Source: Sandaracinus sp. (GTDB lineage: Bacteria; Myxococcota_A; Polyangia; Polyangiales; Houyiibacteriaceae). From it: a DNA stretch of 64,000 nt. The stretch is from the NCBI GenBank assembly GCA_002699025.1, contig PABA01000038.1, positions 40,469 to 104,468 on the forward strand. Direction: 5' to 3'. Below are positions 50,288 to 58,491 of this stretch, piece by piece. Positions within the stretch are counted from its first letter, which is position 1; each line of letters starts with the position of its first letter. The translations under genes and the position numbers were made by a program. The notes under the pieces were generated by a model. It had not been told where the DNA came from, ran no database searches, and saw only the letters and a list, made by a program, of their open reading frames with translations.

Positions 50288-51148
50288 ATGCGGTTGGGAT
50301 GGGTCGTACTGGTCGCGCTCGCGCTGGTGGCGTGCGGCGACGACGATGGTGAACCGATGGTGGACGCCGGCGCGGACGCCGGCACGGACGCGGGGCCGCC
50401 CGACAGCGGCCCGCCCCCGATGAGCACGCTCTTCGGTCCCTGCGTGGCCGACTCCCAGTGCCCCGGCGAGGGCGCCTTCTGCCGCACGCCCGACGAGGGC
50501 TGGCCCGAGGGCTCCTGCACCCTCCCCTGCGTCGACCGCACGCCCTGCGACGACGGCGTCGTCTTCAACCTCTGCCTCGAGGATCCGGACGACGCGAGCC
50601 GCAACATCTGCCAGCAGAAGTGCCTCAACGCGCAGGACTGCGGCCGCGAGAACTACGTCTGCGTCGGCCGCACGGACACGCGCGACGGCATCTGCATCGG
50701 CTACTGCTCCGACGACGCCGACTGCGGCGAGGGCGCCGAGTGCAACGTCTGGTCGGCCCAGTGTGTCGCCGCGGGCACGGCCCCGACGGCCGGCGCAGAG
50801 ACCGGCGGCGCCTGCGCGAGCGACGCGGACTGCCTCAGCGGCACCTGCCTCTCGCCCGGGGACGGCTGGACCGGGGGCTACTGCCTCGGCGCCTGCATCC
50901 TGCCGGTCGGCTACAACAGCAACACCTTCTTCTCCGGCGACGCGCTGCCCACGGAGCAGTGCCCCGGCGGCGACGTCTGCTACCCGAACGACTCGCTCGC
51001 GCGGGACAACGCGGGCGTCTGCCTCGACGCCTGCACGACGGACGCGGACTGCCGGGTCGGTGAAGGCTACTATTGTCGGCGCTCCGTGGAGCTCACGAGC
51101 GGCGACACGAAGACGTTCACGAACGGCGTGTGCTGGCCGAGCGAGTGA
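50288..51148 (+). CDS. Cys-rich lipoprotein with many disulfide-pattern cysteines
   Basis: 286 residues. Lipobox LALVAC (Cys about 16), DAG-rich linker, then about 20 Cys in patterns such as CVADSQCPGEGAFC, CTLPCVDRTPC, CQQKCLNAQDCG, CIGYCSDDADCGEGAEC, CASDADCLSGTC and CTTDADCRVGEGYYC. These small Cys knots resemble EGF- or Dickkopf-like repeats of myxobacterial lipoproteins. It opens a row of four same-strand genes with two thioredoxin-fold proteins and a barrel, so it may be a substrate or partner of that thiol chemistry. No enzyme motif is seen. Confidence 0.75.
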   Translation: MRLGWVVLVALALVACGDDDGEPMVDAGADAGTDAGPPDSGPPPMSTLFGPCVADSQCPGEGAFCRTPDEGWPEGSCTLPCVDRTPCDDGVVFNLCLEDPDDASRNICQQKCLNAQDCGRENYVCVGRTDTRDGICIGYCSDDADCGEGAECNVWSAQCVAAGTAPTAGAETGGACASDADCLSGTCLSPGDGWTGGYCLGACILPVGYNSNTFFSGDALPTEQCPGGDVCYPNDSLARDNAGVCLDACTTDADCRVGEGYYCRRSVELTSGDTKTFTNGVCWPSE

Positions 51149-51211
51149 ACGCGAGCGGGTTGGATCGATGGATTGGTGGGGGCGGCGACCCCTCGAGAGA
51201 CGGTGATTGAG

Positions 51212-51886
51212 ATGGATTGGAAGCGAGCGTTCTGGGCGGCCGTGCTGATCGGCGGGATGGCGACGGCGGGCTGCGGTGACGACGACGCCGGCGGCGACGT
51301 GGACAGCGGCGTGGCCATGGGCGACGACGCCGGCACGGTCGGCGGCGAAGACGCGGGCGGCGGCGAAGAAGACGCCGGCGGGCCCGACTACCTCTGCGAC
51401 TACCCGGCGGCGCCCTACGGCACGTCGGTGGGCCGGAAGTTCGAGCCCTTCACGCTGCAGCAGTGTGACGGGACGCCCTACGACTTCGTCAACGAGGAGT
51501 TCTGCGCCCCGGACCACCAGCTGACGCTGATCAGCATCGCGGCCGGCTGGTGCAACCCCTGCATCGTCGAGTCGATGCAGCTCGAGGAGGAGATCAACGA
51601 GCGCTACGCGGGGATGGGCGTGCGGGTGATCCAGATCATCACGCAGGACCCGGAGTTCCGCGCGCCGACCCTCGAGTTCTGCCAGCAGTGGGTGGACCGC
51701 TTCGGGCTGACGAACGTCGAGGTCATCGACCCGGACCAGATCACGAACATCTACTTCCCGGACAACGCGCTCCCCTCGACGATCATCGTCGACGAGGAGG
51801 GCACGATCCGCTACCGGGAGAACGGCGCCAGCGACGGCCTGATCTCGCTCCGCGCCAAGATCGACGAGCTCCTGGCCGAGGACTGA
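51212..51886 (+). CDS. Thioredoxin-like lipoprotein (AhpC/TSA-Redoxin family)
   Basis: 224 residues from ATG 51212. Lipobox ATAGC (Cys about 23), acidic Gly/Asp linker, then a thioredoxin fold: LISIAAGWCNPCIVESMQLE with the CxxC active site (Cys-Asn-Pro-Cys), VIQIITQDP and the cis-Pro loop NALPSTIIVDEEGTIRYR. A CDYPAAPYGTSVGRKFEPFT segment precedes it and often occurs in redoxin-like lipoproteins of this group. It should reduce or oxidise disulfides at the outer face of the envelope. It is followed after 7 bp by the barrel gene. Confidence 0.85.
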   Translation: MDWKRAFWAAVLIGGMATAGCGDDDAGGDVDSGVAMGDDAGTVGGEDAGGGEEDAGGPDYLCDYPAAPYGTSVGRKFEPFTLQQCDGTPYDFVNEEFCAPDHQLTLISIAAGWCNPCIVESMQLEEEINERYAGMGVRVIQIITQDPEFRAPTLEFCQQWVDRFGLTNVEVIDPDQITNIYFPDNALPSTIIVDEEGTIRYRENGASDGLISLRAKIDELLAED

Positions 51887-51893
51887 GGCTGGC

Positions 51894-53930
51894 ATGAAGC
51901 GGGGCACGGGGCGCATCGTCCCGCTCGCCGCGCTCCTGCTCATCGGGGGGCGGGTCTTCGGGCCCGCCCCTTCGCTCGCCCAGAGCGGCGAGCCGGCAGG
52001 CGTGCGCGACGAGGAGGACGGCGAGGCGGCCGAGCCGAGCGGCGACTCCGACGGGGACGCGCCCGCGAGCGGTGCGTCGGAGGCGGACGCGAGCGGCTCC
52101 GAGGACGCCGACGAGAGCGCCGAGGTCGAGGGCGGGGACGCCGAGGCGGACCCCTACGACGATTGGGAGCTCCCCGACGACCTCGACGAGGAGGCCGCCG
52201 GCGAGGGCGACGACTGGGAGCTGCCCGACGACCTCGACGAGGGCGGCGGAGACGGGGCCGGTGACGAGTGGGACTTCTCCGCGGCCGACGAGGCCATCGC
52301 CGCCGAGGAGGATCAGAGCTTCTTCGAGAGCCTGACCTACACGATCACCAGCACCACCGTCGCCCAGTACCGCACGGACAACTTCAACCGCTTCGACGGC
52401 AGCGAGGACAGCCCCTACAACGACGACGACTTCCTCGCGCTCTGGGAGCGCCTCGAGATGGCCGTCCAGGGCGAGCAGTTCCGCCTCACGGCCCGCGTCG
52501 ACGGGTTCTTCAGCCTCTTCGAGGACGCCTGCCCCGAGAGCTTCGAGCGCGCCGACTGCATCGACGACGACCTCCGCCTCGAGCGCTTCACGGCCCACGT
52601 CGAGCACGAGGGGCTCACCATCGACGCCGTGGACAGCTACGCCGTGCTCGGCCGCGGCATCGCCCTGAGCATGCGCCGCGTCGACATCCTCGGCGTGGAC
52701 ACCTCGCTGAGGGGCGGCCAGGTCGCCTACGATCGCGACCGGGTCTTCGTGCGCGTCCTCGGCGGCGCCGCCAACCCGCAGAACCTCGACCCCCAGACCC
52801 TCCTCATCCGCCGCGAGCCCGTCGACCGGCTCCGTGGCAGCCCCTTCTCCGAGCCGGGCGAGCGCGACTGGATCGTCGGCGGCGAGGCCGGCGTGCGGCT
52901 CGGGGCCGACGCGGACGTCGAGCTCGGCGTCCACGGCCAGCGCGTCTGGTTCGCCCGCAACGAGGTCGCCGAGCGGCGCACCACCGTCGACGTCGCCGGC
53001 TGGTCGCTCTCCCTCCCGGCGCTCGCCGACGGCAAGCTCACCCTCTACGGCGAGCTCAACGCGCTCCAGCGCCGCCGGGACAACGACCTCATCGAGGACG
53101 AGGAGTCGACGGGCTACGCCGTCTACGCGCAGGCCCAGCTCCAGCTCGGCAGCCTGACCGTGCTCACCGAGTGGAAGGACTACTCGAACTACATCGTCGC
53201 CGAGACGAACCGCACGGCCCAGACGCACCGCATCTACAGCGCCGCGCCCACGCTCGAGCGCGACGCCGAGCGCCCCCGGGCCCTCTACAACACGCGCGGC
53301 GGACGGCTCCAGGTGGACTACGGCTTCCTGCCCGGCCCCTGGTCGCTCAGCGTCAACGCGCTCGTCTACGGCCACGCCGAGGACGAGGACGTGGACCCCT
53401 TCGACGGCATCCTCGTCACGCACGGCTATGCGCGCATCCAGAAGGTGAACGACGCCGTCGGCGAGGACGAGATCGGCTGGACCTTCGAGGTCGTCGGCGG
53501 CGCCCGCCGCGAGTCCTACCTCCAGTCCCCCTTCGCCGACGTGAACAAGTGGGAGCTCGACTGGCGCGTCTTCCACGTGCAGGTCGACGCGGGTCTGGTG
53601 ATCGGGCGCCACTCGCTCGAGATGACCTTCATCCACCGCGACGAGCGCCTGCGGAACTTCGCCCTCGTGGACTACGAGCGCGGCCAGCTCGCCTTCACCT
53701 ACTCCTGGGCGGGCAAGCTCCGCGTGAGCCCGGTGTTGAACTGGAACACGGAGAACCGCGACAACCCGGCCTTCTACCCGGGCATCGAGGCGCGCTACGA
53801 TTTCCTGGAGGGGAGCTTCCTGCGCCTCTTCTACGGGCGCACACCGGGCGGACGCATCTGCTCCGGCGGCGTCTGCCGGGACGTGCCGCCCTTCGAGGGG
53901 GGCATCGCAGAGGTCGTCCTCCGCATCTGA
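51894..53930 (+). CDS. Outer-membrane beta-barrel protein, DUF6029-like
   Basis: 678 residues with a signal peptide (ends APSLAQ), an acidic region of about 120 residues (two DDWELPDDLDE copies) and then a long beta-strand-rich part with alternating residues (VAQYRTDNFNRF, GYAVYAQAQLQLGSLTVLTE, RVFHVQVDAGLVIGRHSLEM). The C-terminus reads ARYDFLEGSFLRLFYG, then GRICSGGVCRDVPPFEG and VVLRI, with a conserved CSGGVC pair. This ending resembles DUF6029 barrels that commonly lie beside redoxin-like proteins. Probably an outer-membrane channel or receptor. Only 7 bp separate it from the upstream thioredoxin-like gene. Confidence 0.75.
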   Translation: MKRGTGRIVPLAALLLIGGRVFGPAPSLAQSGEPAGVRDEEDGEAAEPSGDSDGDAPASGASEADASGSEDADESAEVEGGDAEADPYDDWELPDDLDEEAAGEGDDWELPDDLDEGGGDGAGDEWDFSAADEAIAAEEDQSFFESLTYTITSTTVAQYRTDNFNRFDGSEDSPYNDDDFLALWERLEMAVQGEQFRLTARVDGFFSLFEDACPESFERADCIDDDLRLERFTAHVEHEGLTIDAVDSYAVLGRGIALSMRRVDILGVDTSLRGGQVAYDRDRVFVRVLGGAANPQNLDPQTLLIRREPVDRLRGSPFSEPGERDWIVGGEAGVRLGADADVELGVHGQRVWFARNEVAERRTTVDVAGWSLSLPALADGKLTLYGELNALQRRRDNDLIEDEESTGYAVYAQAQLQLGSLTVLTEWKDYSNYIVAETNRTAQTHRIYSAAPTLERDAERPRALYNTRGGRLQVDYGFLPGPWSLSVNALVYGHAEDEDVDPFDGILVTHGYARIQKVNDAVGEDEIGWTFEVVGGARRESYLQSPFADVNKWELDWRVFHVQVDAGLVIGRHSLEMTFIHRDERLRNFALVDYERGQLAFTYSWAGKLRVSPVLNWNTENRDNPAFYPGIEARYDFLEGSFLRLFYGRTPGGRICSGGVCRDVPPFEGGIAEVVLRI

Positions 53931-54096
53931 GCGCCGGGCGCCAGGGCATCGCCGCTCGCCGACGCGCCGCTCGCCGACGCGCCTCCATCGCCCCGCCCCC
54001 TCCATCGCCCCTGCCGAGACATCCCCGAGAACGCGCCGGGCCCTCGAACGCCCGGCCCGCTGAATCCTTCCCACCGCCATCCGTCCGAGAGTCGTC

Positions 54097-54624
54097 ATGC
54101 GCCGCGCCATCGCCGCCAGCTTCGCCCTCCTCCTCCTCGCCGCCAGCTCCGCGCCGAACGCCCACGCCCGGGTCGGCGCGCGCCCGCCGGCCTTCACCCT
54201 GCCCTCGATCCCCGGCGGCCCGGTGAGCGGCCGCTTCGAGATGGGCGAGCACCTCGGCGAGCACCCGGTCGTCATCATCTTCTGGGCGAGCTGGTGCGAC
54301 CCCTGCAAGCAGCAGCTCCCGCTCTACCAGCGCCTCTACGAGCGCTTCGAGGACGACGGGCTGCAGGTCGTGGCCGTGTCCATGGACGGCCCCGAGACCA
54401 TCTCGCGCACCACGCCCATCGTGCGGCGCCTCGGCCTGACCTTCCCGGTCGTGAGCGACCTCGACACGGCCGTCACCTCGCGCCTGAACCCGCGCCGCGG
54501 CGCGCCCTTCACCGTCTGGGTCGACCGGGCGGGGCGCATCGTCCACGAGCGCGAGGGCTTCACGCTCGCCGAGCGCAACGACATCGCGCGCGGCGTCGCG
54601 GCCCTCGTCCGCCGCGGGCGCTGA
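54097..54624 (+). CDS. TlpA/ResA-like periplasmic thioredoxin
   Basis: 175 residues with a cleavable signal (ending NAHARV). The thioredoxin fold carries VIIFWASWCDPCKQQLPLYQ (active site Cys-Asp-Pro-Cys), VVAVSMDGPETISRT and GAPFTVWVDRAGRIVHE with a Pro before the strand. It should reduce disulfides in the periplasm, as in ResA/TlpA. It is the last gene of the thiol-redox row and ends in a two-way terminator with the ferritin-like gene. The 166 bp before it hold CATCGCCG and GCCGACGCGCC repeats and no gene. Confidence 0.9.
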   Translation: MRRAIAASFALLLLAASSAPNAHARVGARPPAFTLPSIPGGPVSGRFEMGEHLGEHPVVIIFWASWCDPCKQQLPLYQRLYERFEDDGLQVVAVSMDGPETISRTTPIVRRLGLTFPVVSDLDTAVTSRLNPRRGAPFTVWVDRAGRIVHEREGFTLAERNDIARGVAALVRRGR

Positions 54625-54642
54625 ACCGGCAGGCGCGGATCA

Positions 54643-54670
54643 GGTGCTGATCAGGCACTGATCAGGCACC
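54643..54670. terminator. Bidirectional terminator hairpin
   Basis: GGTGCTGATCAG (54643-54654) pairs with CTGATCAG-G-CACC (54658-54670) around a 3-nt loop, with one bulged G. It lies between convergent stops and overlaps the last codon of the ferritin-like gene. Confidence 0.6.
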
Positions 54671-55555
54671 GGGCCGGCGGCGCTCGGCCCAGGCACGCTT
54701 TCCGTCGAGCCCGTGCTCGGCGAGGCGTGGCGCGATGACGCCCTCGATCGTCGCGTAGAGGAGCTCGCGCGCGTCGGCCGGGTCGAGGCAGCCGAGGGCC
54801 TCGAGCTCGTCCCGGAGGTCGTCGGGCAGGGTCGGCCCGAGCGGCATGGCGTCGAGCATCTTCGCCTCGAGGAAGCCGAAGGCCACCGGGAGATAGGCGC
54901 GCGTCCGCGCACGGGCGGCCTCGTCCAGCGTGGGCCAGGTGGCCACCAGGTAGCTCCAGCCGAGCTTCGCGTGGAGCACCTCGTCGGCGGCGAGCTGGTC
55001 GACCACGCGCCGGATGACCGGCTCGCGCGTGAGCTCCCGCTCCTCCGTGAGGAGCGCGATGGAGACGGTCTCGCTGAGGCAGCCGACGAAGATCGCGTTC
55101 CGCAGCGCCGCCTCGCGGGGCGTCGCGTCCGGGTGCTCGGGCAGCGGCTGCGTGGCGAGGTCGACCTCGACGGCGGGGTCGCCGCCGAGGAGCTTCACGA
55201 CCCCGGCGCAGAGGCTCGCGTGGCGGAGCTCGTCCATGCTCATGCGCAGCACGGCGGTCTTGAACTCGAGGGCGGCGCCGGCCGCCATGAGCTGCGGGAG
55301 CAGGCGGCTGAAGACCGCCGCCGAGTCGTGCTCGTGGACGACGCGCGCTCGCCAGGTGTTGGCGGCGAGGCGCAGGCTCCGCGCCTCGTAGCGCCCCTCG
55401 AGCCGACCTGCGGCGAGGGCCCCCTCCGGGTCCTTCTCGCCCCGCCGCAGCGCCGTGCGGAGGAGGCGCTCGTGCTCGCTCCGGAGCGGCGAGTCACCGA
55501 CCTCGAGCTGGAGCAGACCCCGCGCCGGCCTCGCGTCCGCCTCCCCCTCGCTCAT
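54662..55555 (-). CDS. Ferritin-like diiron protein
   Basis: 297 residues, no signal peptide. A four-helix bundle is suggested by long helices with two ExxH motifs: MDELRHASL about residue 120 and AADEVLHAKLGWSY about residue 205. Acidic partners (HDSAAVFSRLLPQLM, SETVSIALLTEERELTR) complete a possible diiron site, as in ferritin-like oxygenases. The substrate is unknown. The ATG at 55555 is chosen because upstream codons lack homology to the bundle. A small lipoprotein gene lies 151 bp upstream in the same direction. Confidence 0.75.
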   Translation of the reverse strand: MSEGEADARPARGLLQLEVGDSPLRSEHERLLRTALRRGEKDPEGALAAGRLEGRYEARSLRLAANTWRARVVHEHDSAAVFSRLLPQLMAAGAALEFKTAVLRMSMDELRHASLCAGVVKLLGGDPAVEVDLATQPLPEHPDATPREAALRNAIFVGCLSETVSIALLTEERELTREPVIRRVVDQLAADEVLHAKLGWSYLVATWPTLDEAARARTRAYLPVAFGFLEAKMLDAMPLGPTLPDDLRDELEALGCLDPADARELLYATIEGVIAPRLAEHGLDGKRAWAERRRPGA

Positions 55556-55706
55556 GCCGGCGACCCCGTCGGAGCGACCCGCGGTCGGAGGGTACGCGCG
55601 CGATGCGCGGCGTCCACGGGGCGAGGGAGCTCCCGACGCGAGGGGAGCGAGCACCTCCTGGGGGCGATGGGGGCGGTCGGGGCGAGGTCCACGGGGGTCG
55701 CCGAGG

Positions 55707-56093
55707 TCAGACCATGCGCGGCGCGGCGAAGGCCGGAGGCACGAAGGGGCCCGGCACGGCCACCAGGCACATATCCGTCTCCTCGTCCCAGAAGCCGCCG
55801 GGCTCTTCCTCGCAACACTCGCGGGTCTCCGGCGGGAAGACGGTGCAGCCCGAGCCGGCGTCCTCGCCGCCGGCGTCCGCCACGGCCGCGTCCACTGGCG
55901 TCGCCGCGTCCTCGCCCCCCGCGTCCGCCATGGCCGCGTCCCTGGGCGTCGCGGCGTCCTCGCCGCCCCCCTCGTGGCTCTCACCGCAGCCGGCCAACGC
56001 CAGCCCCAGCGTCACCACCTGGGCGGCGCGCAGCGCGCGTCGGCGGGCCCGGCGCCGTCGCGCCGTGGGATGCTCCTCGGGGGTCTCGTCCAT
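55707..56093 (-). CDS. Small lipoprotein of unknown function
   Basis: 128 residues. An Arg-rich n-region (RRRRARRRALRAAQ) leads to lipobox LGLALAGC, followed by Asp/Ala repeats (EDAATPRDAAMADAGGEDAA and a second copy). The C-terminal third has four Cys (GCTVF, ECCEEE, MCLVA) and reads FPPETRECCEEEPGGFWDEE. Mature protein about 90 residues. Probably an envelope protein with two disulfides. A TATCCT hexamer about 27 nt upstream with TGC before it fits an extended -10 element. Confidence 0.7.
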   Translation of the reverse strand: MDETPEEHPTARRRRARRRALRAAQVVTLGLALAGCGESHEGGGEDAATPRDAAMADAGGEDAATPVDAAVADAGGEDAGSGCTVFPPETRECCEEEPGGFWDEETDMCLVAVPGPFVPPAFAAPRMV

Positions 56094-56274
56094 GCTGGTT
56101 CTCCGATCCACGCCCAGGAAGGATAGCAAGGCCCGTTCCCCGCCGCGCCTCGCGGAATCGTTCGCCTTTCTCCGTGCCGAACCGTGACATCGGGCCCATG
56201 GTGTCCGTCGGCGCCCCGCTCCCTCGGCCCGCCCCGCCGGCTTCGCGTCGCCCCTCTCCCCGGATCGCTCGCTC

Positions 56275-57159
56275 ATGAACGAAGGCGTCTACCGCATCCT
56301 CTCGGCCCTCTCCGACGGCCGCACCCACGCCCGGAGCGCCGTCGTGCGCGACGCCGGCGAGGCCCAGTCGGTCCTCCTCGCCCTCGAGAAGGACAAGCCA
56401 CGCTGGTTCGACGCGCATGGCGCCGAGCTCCGGCTCAGCGAGAAGGGTCGAAAGGCCCACGCCTTCGAGCAGCGCGCCCGCACGCCCGCGCTCTCGGAAG
56501 CGGAGCTCGTCGACGCGCTCCGCGCCCGGCTCGATGGCCGCCCGGCCGTGAAGCGCGAGCTCGACCAGGTCTTCGCCACGCCCGAGACGGTGGCCCGCCG
56601 CGCGCGCCGGCTGGTCGCCACCGGCGAGGCCCAGCGCGGCGTCCTCTTCCTCGGCGACGACGACCTCACGAGCCTCGCGCTCCGGCTGCTCCTCGAGGCG
56701 GCGGGCCTCGAGGATCGGCGCGTGCGCGTGCTCGAGCTCGACGAGGAGCTCGTCGCCTTCCTCCGCGAGCGCGGCGTCGAGGCGACGCGCCACGATCTGC
56801 GCGAGCCGATCCCGAAGGACCTGGATGGTCGCTTCGGCTGCGTCTTCACGGACCCGCCCTACGCGCCGGAGGGCTTCGGCCTCTTCCTGAGCCGCGCCGT
56901 CCCGGCGCTGAAGAACGACGGGCGGGTCTGGGTCTGCTTCGGCCAGAGCCGGCGGGCCTCCGAGCGCGGGCTCCACAAGCAGCGGCTCCTCGCCGAGATC
57001 GGCCTGCTCGTCGAGGAGGTCGTGCCGGACTTCTCGCGCTACGAGGGGGCCGAGTCGATCGGCGCCCGGAGCGCGCTCTGGGTCACGCGGCGGACGCCGA
57101 TGACGCGCCCGCTGAGCTACGCGGGCGGCGAGCTCTACACGCGGCGGAGCCCGGCTTGA
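56275..57159 (+). CDS. N4-bis(aminopropyl)spermidine synthase-like protein (BpsA)
   Basis: 294 residues. The C-terminal two thirds match the branched-chain polyamine synthase family: GVLFLGDDDLTSLAL (nucleotide-binding loop GDDD), RVLELDEELVAFLRERG, FGCVFTDPPYAPEGFGLFLS with the DPPY-x-x-EG motif and a winged helix-like N-terminus (VYRILSALSDGRTH). BpsA of thermophiles adds two aminopropyl groups to spermidine from decarboxylated SAM. A mesophilic myxobacterium making such polyamines would be unusual; a related reaction is possible. The NUDIX gene overlaps its stop (TTGA). Confidence 0.7.
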   Translation: MNEGVYRILSALSDGRTHARSAVVRDAGEAQSVLLALEKDKPRWFDAHGAELRLSEKGRKAHAFEQRARTPALSEAELVDALRARLDGRPAVKRELDQVFATPETVARRARRLVATGEAQRGVLFLGDDDLTSLALRLLLEAAGLEDRRVRVLELDEELVAFLRERGVEATRHDLREPIPKDLDGRFGCVFTDPPYAPEGFGLFLSRAVPALKNDGRVWVCFGQSRRASERGLHKQRLLAEIGLLVEEVVPDFSRYEGAESIGARSALWVTRRTPMTRPLSYAGGELYTRRSPA

Positions 57160-57833
57160 GCCGGGAGTGGCTCCAGACCGAGCGCGTCTCCGAGCGCGTG
57201 CCCGCCGCCCCCTCGGCGACCGTGCTCCCGCTCCGCGAGCGACGGGGCCTCGAGGTGCTCCTCGTCCGGCGCCGGGCGAGCCTCGCCTTCCACGGCGGCG
57301 CCTGGGTCTTCCCCGGCGGCCGCGTCGACCCCGCCGACCAGGCGGGCGACGCGCTCGCGTCGGCGCGCCACGCGGCGGTCCGGGAGGCGCGGGAGGAGGC
57401 GGGCTTCGAGCTGGACCCGGGCGCGCTCGTCCCCTTCGCGCACTGGACGACGCCCGAGGGACGGCCCAAGCGCTTCGCCACCTGGTTCTTCGCCACGGCG
57501 GCGCCCGACGCGCCCGTGCGGGTGGACGGCGGCGAGATCGTGGACGCGCGCTGGTGGCCCGTGGGCGAGGCGCTCGCGGCCCGCGATCGGGGCGAGATCG
57601 CCCTGCCGCCACCGACCTTCGTCAGCCTGGCCCAGCTGCGCGCAGCGCGGCTCGAGGAGGCGCTCGCGCCCCGCGAGGTGGAGCCCATCCTCCCACGCCC
57701 CGTCGCCGTGGACGGCGGCGTCTGCAGCCTCTACCCGGGCGACGCCGGCTACGCCGAAGCGCGCCTCGAGGCGCCGGGCCCACGCCACCGCGCCTGGCTG
57801 GTCGATCCCCGCTGGCGCTACGAGCGCGGCTGA
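57156..57833 (+). CDS. NUDIX hydrolase
   Basis: 225 residues if it starts at TTG 57156, which overlaps the previous stop by 4 bp; GTG 57198 is an alternative. The Nudix box reads GGRVDPADQAG then REAREEAGF, with the REUXEEXGU core but an extended spacer of about 20 residues, as in larger NUDIX proteins related to CoA pyrophosphatases. It should hydrolyse a nucleoside diphosphate linked to another group. Location inside the polyamine-synthase operon suggests removal of a side product, but this is inference. Confidence 0.8.
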   Translation: MSREWLQTERVSERVPAAPSATVLPLRERRGLEVLLVRRRASLAFHGGAWVFPGGRVDPADQAGDALASARHAAVREAREEAGFELDPGALVPFAHWTTPEGRPKRFATWFFATAAPDAPVRVDGGEIVDARWWPVGEALAARDRGEIALPPPTFVSLAQLRAARLEEALAPREVEPILPRPVAVDGGVCSLYPGDAGYAEARLEAPGPRHRAWLVDPRWRYERG

Positions 57834-57997
57834 GCGCGCCGGGGGGGCCGCCGCCCGAGGCGCCGGACGCGCACGAGGGCGCGGAGAGCCCGGGCAGGGC
57901 ACCGAGAGCGGAGGCTCCGCGCCGAGCCGAGACGGAGAAGCGGCGCCGAGACACGGCCCCGCAGCGAGCAGGCGAGCTGCGCTGCTACGCTCGCGCG

Positions 57998-58357
57998 ATG
58001 GACGAGCCGGACGAGCTGAGCGAGGCCCAGGTCGACGAGCTCCTGGCGGCGCTCCGCGCGCTCGAGGACGAGCTCCGCGCCACCCTCGACGGACGCATGA
58101 AGGCCGAGGCCGTCACCCTCGACCAGCCCATCGGCCGCGTCTCGCGCGTGGACGCGCTCCAGCAGAAGGCGATGCAGGAGGCCTCGCGCCGCAGCATGGG
58201 CCTCCGCCTCCAGCAGGTCCGCGCCGCCCTCGCCGCCGCCTCCCGTGACGAGTACGGCCTCTGCCGGAGCTGCGAGGAGCCCATCGGCTACCGCCGCCTC
58301 CGCGCGCGCCCCGAGACCCCGCTCTGCCTCCGCTGCCAGGCCGGCCGCGAGCGCTGA
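57998..58357 (+). CDS. DksA/TraR-type zinc-finger protein
   Basis: 119 residues. A helical N-terminus (LSEAQVDELLAALRALEDEL, EAVTLDQPIGRVSRVDALQQ) is followed by the C4 zinc finger CRSCEEPIGYRRL and CLRCQ, the pattern of DksA/TraR proteins that bind the RNA polymerase secondary channel. The coiled-coil tip residues are shorter than in E. coli DksA, so it belongs to the short TraR-like group. TGC-TACGCT lies 6 nt before the ATG, which predicts a leaderless transcript. Mutually exclusive hairpins follow the gene. Confidence 0.85.
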   Translation: MDEPDELSEAQVDELLAALRALEDELRATLDGRMKAEAVTLDQPIGRVSRVDALQQKAMQEASRRSMGLRLQQVRAALAAASRDEYGLCRSCEEPIGYRRLRARPETPLCLRCQAGRER

Positions 58358-58409
58358 GCCTCGGGGCGCCCTCCCCCTTCCGAAGGAGCCCCTCCGGGCG
58401 AGCCGGATC

Positions 58410-58439
58410 GTGCCGGGAAGCTCCCGGCACCGGGTGCCG
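58410..58439 (+). promoter_or_regulatory. Two mutually exclusive hairpins between the DksA-like and fadL-like genes
   Basis: GTGCCGGGA (58410-58418) pairs with TCCCGGCAC (58422-58430), a 9-bp stem. The same CGGCAC (58425-58430) can instead pair with GTGCCG (58434-58439). Only one stem can form at a time. This may be a terminator with an alternative fold, or chance in GC-rich DNA. Confidence 0.4.
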
Positions 58440-58491
58440 CAAATGCAAGGCCCGGAACGTTTCCAGTGTGTTACCGTCGCGCGGCTTCGAG

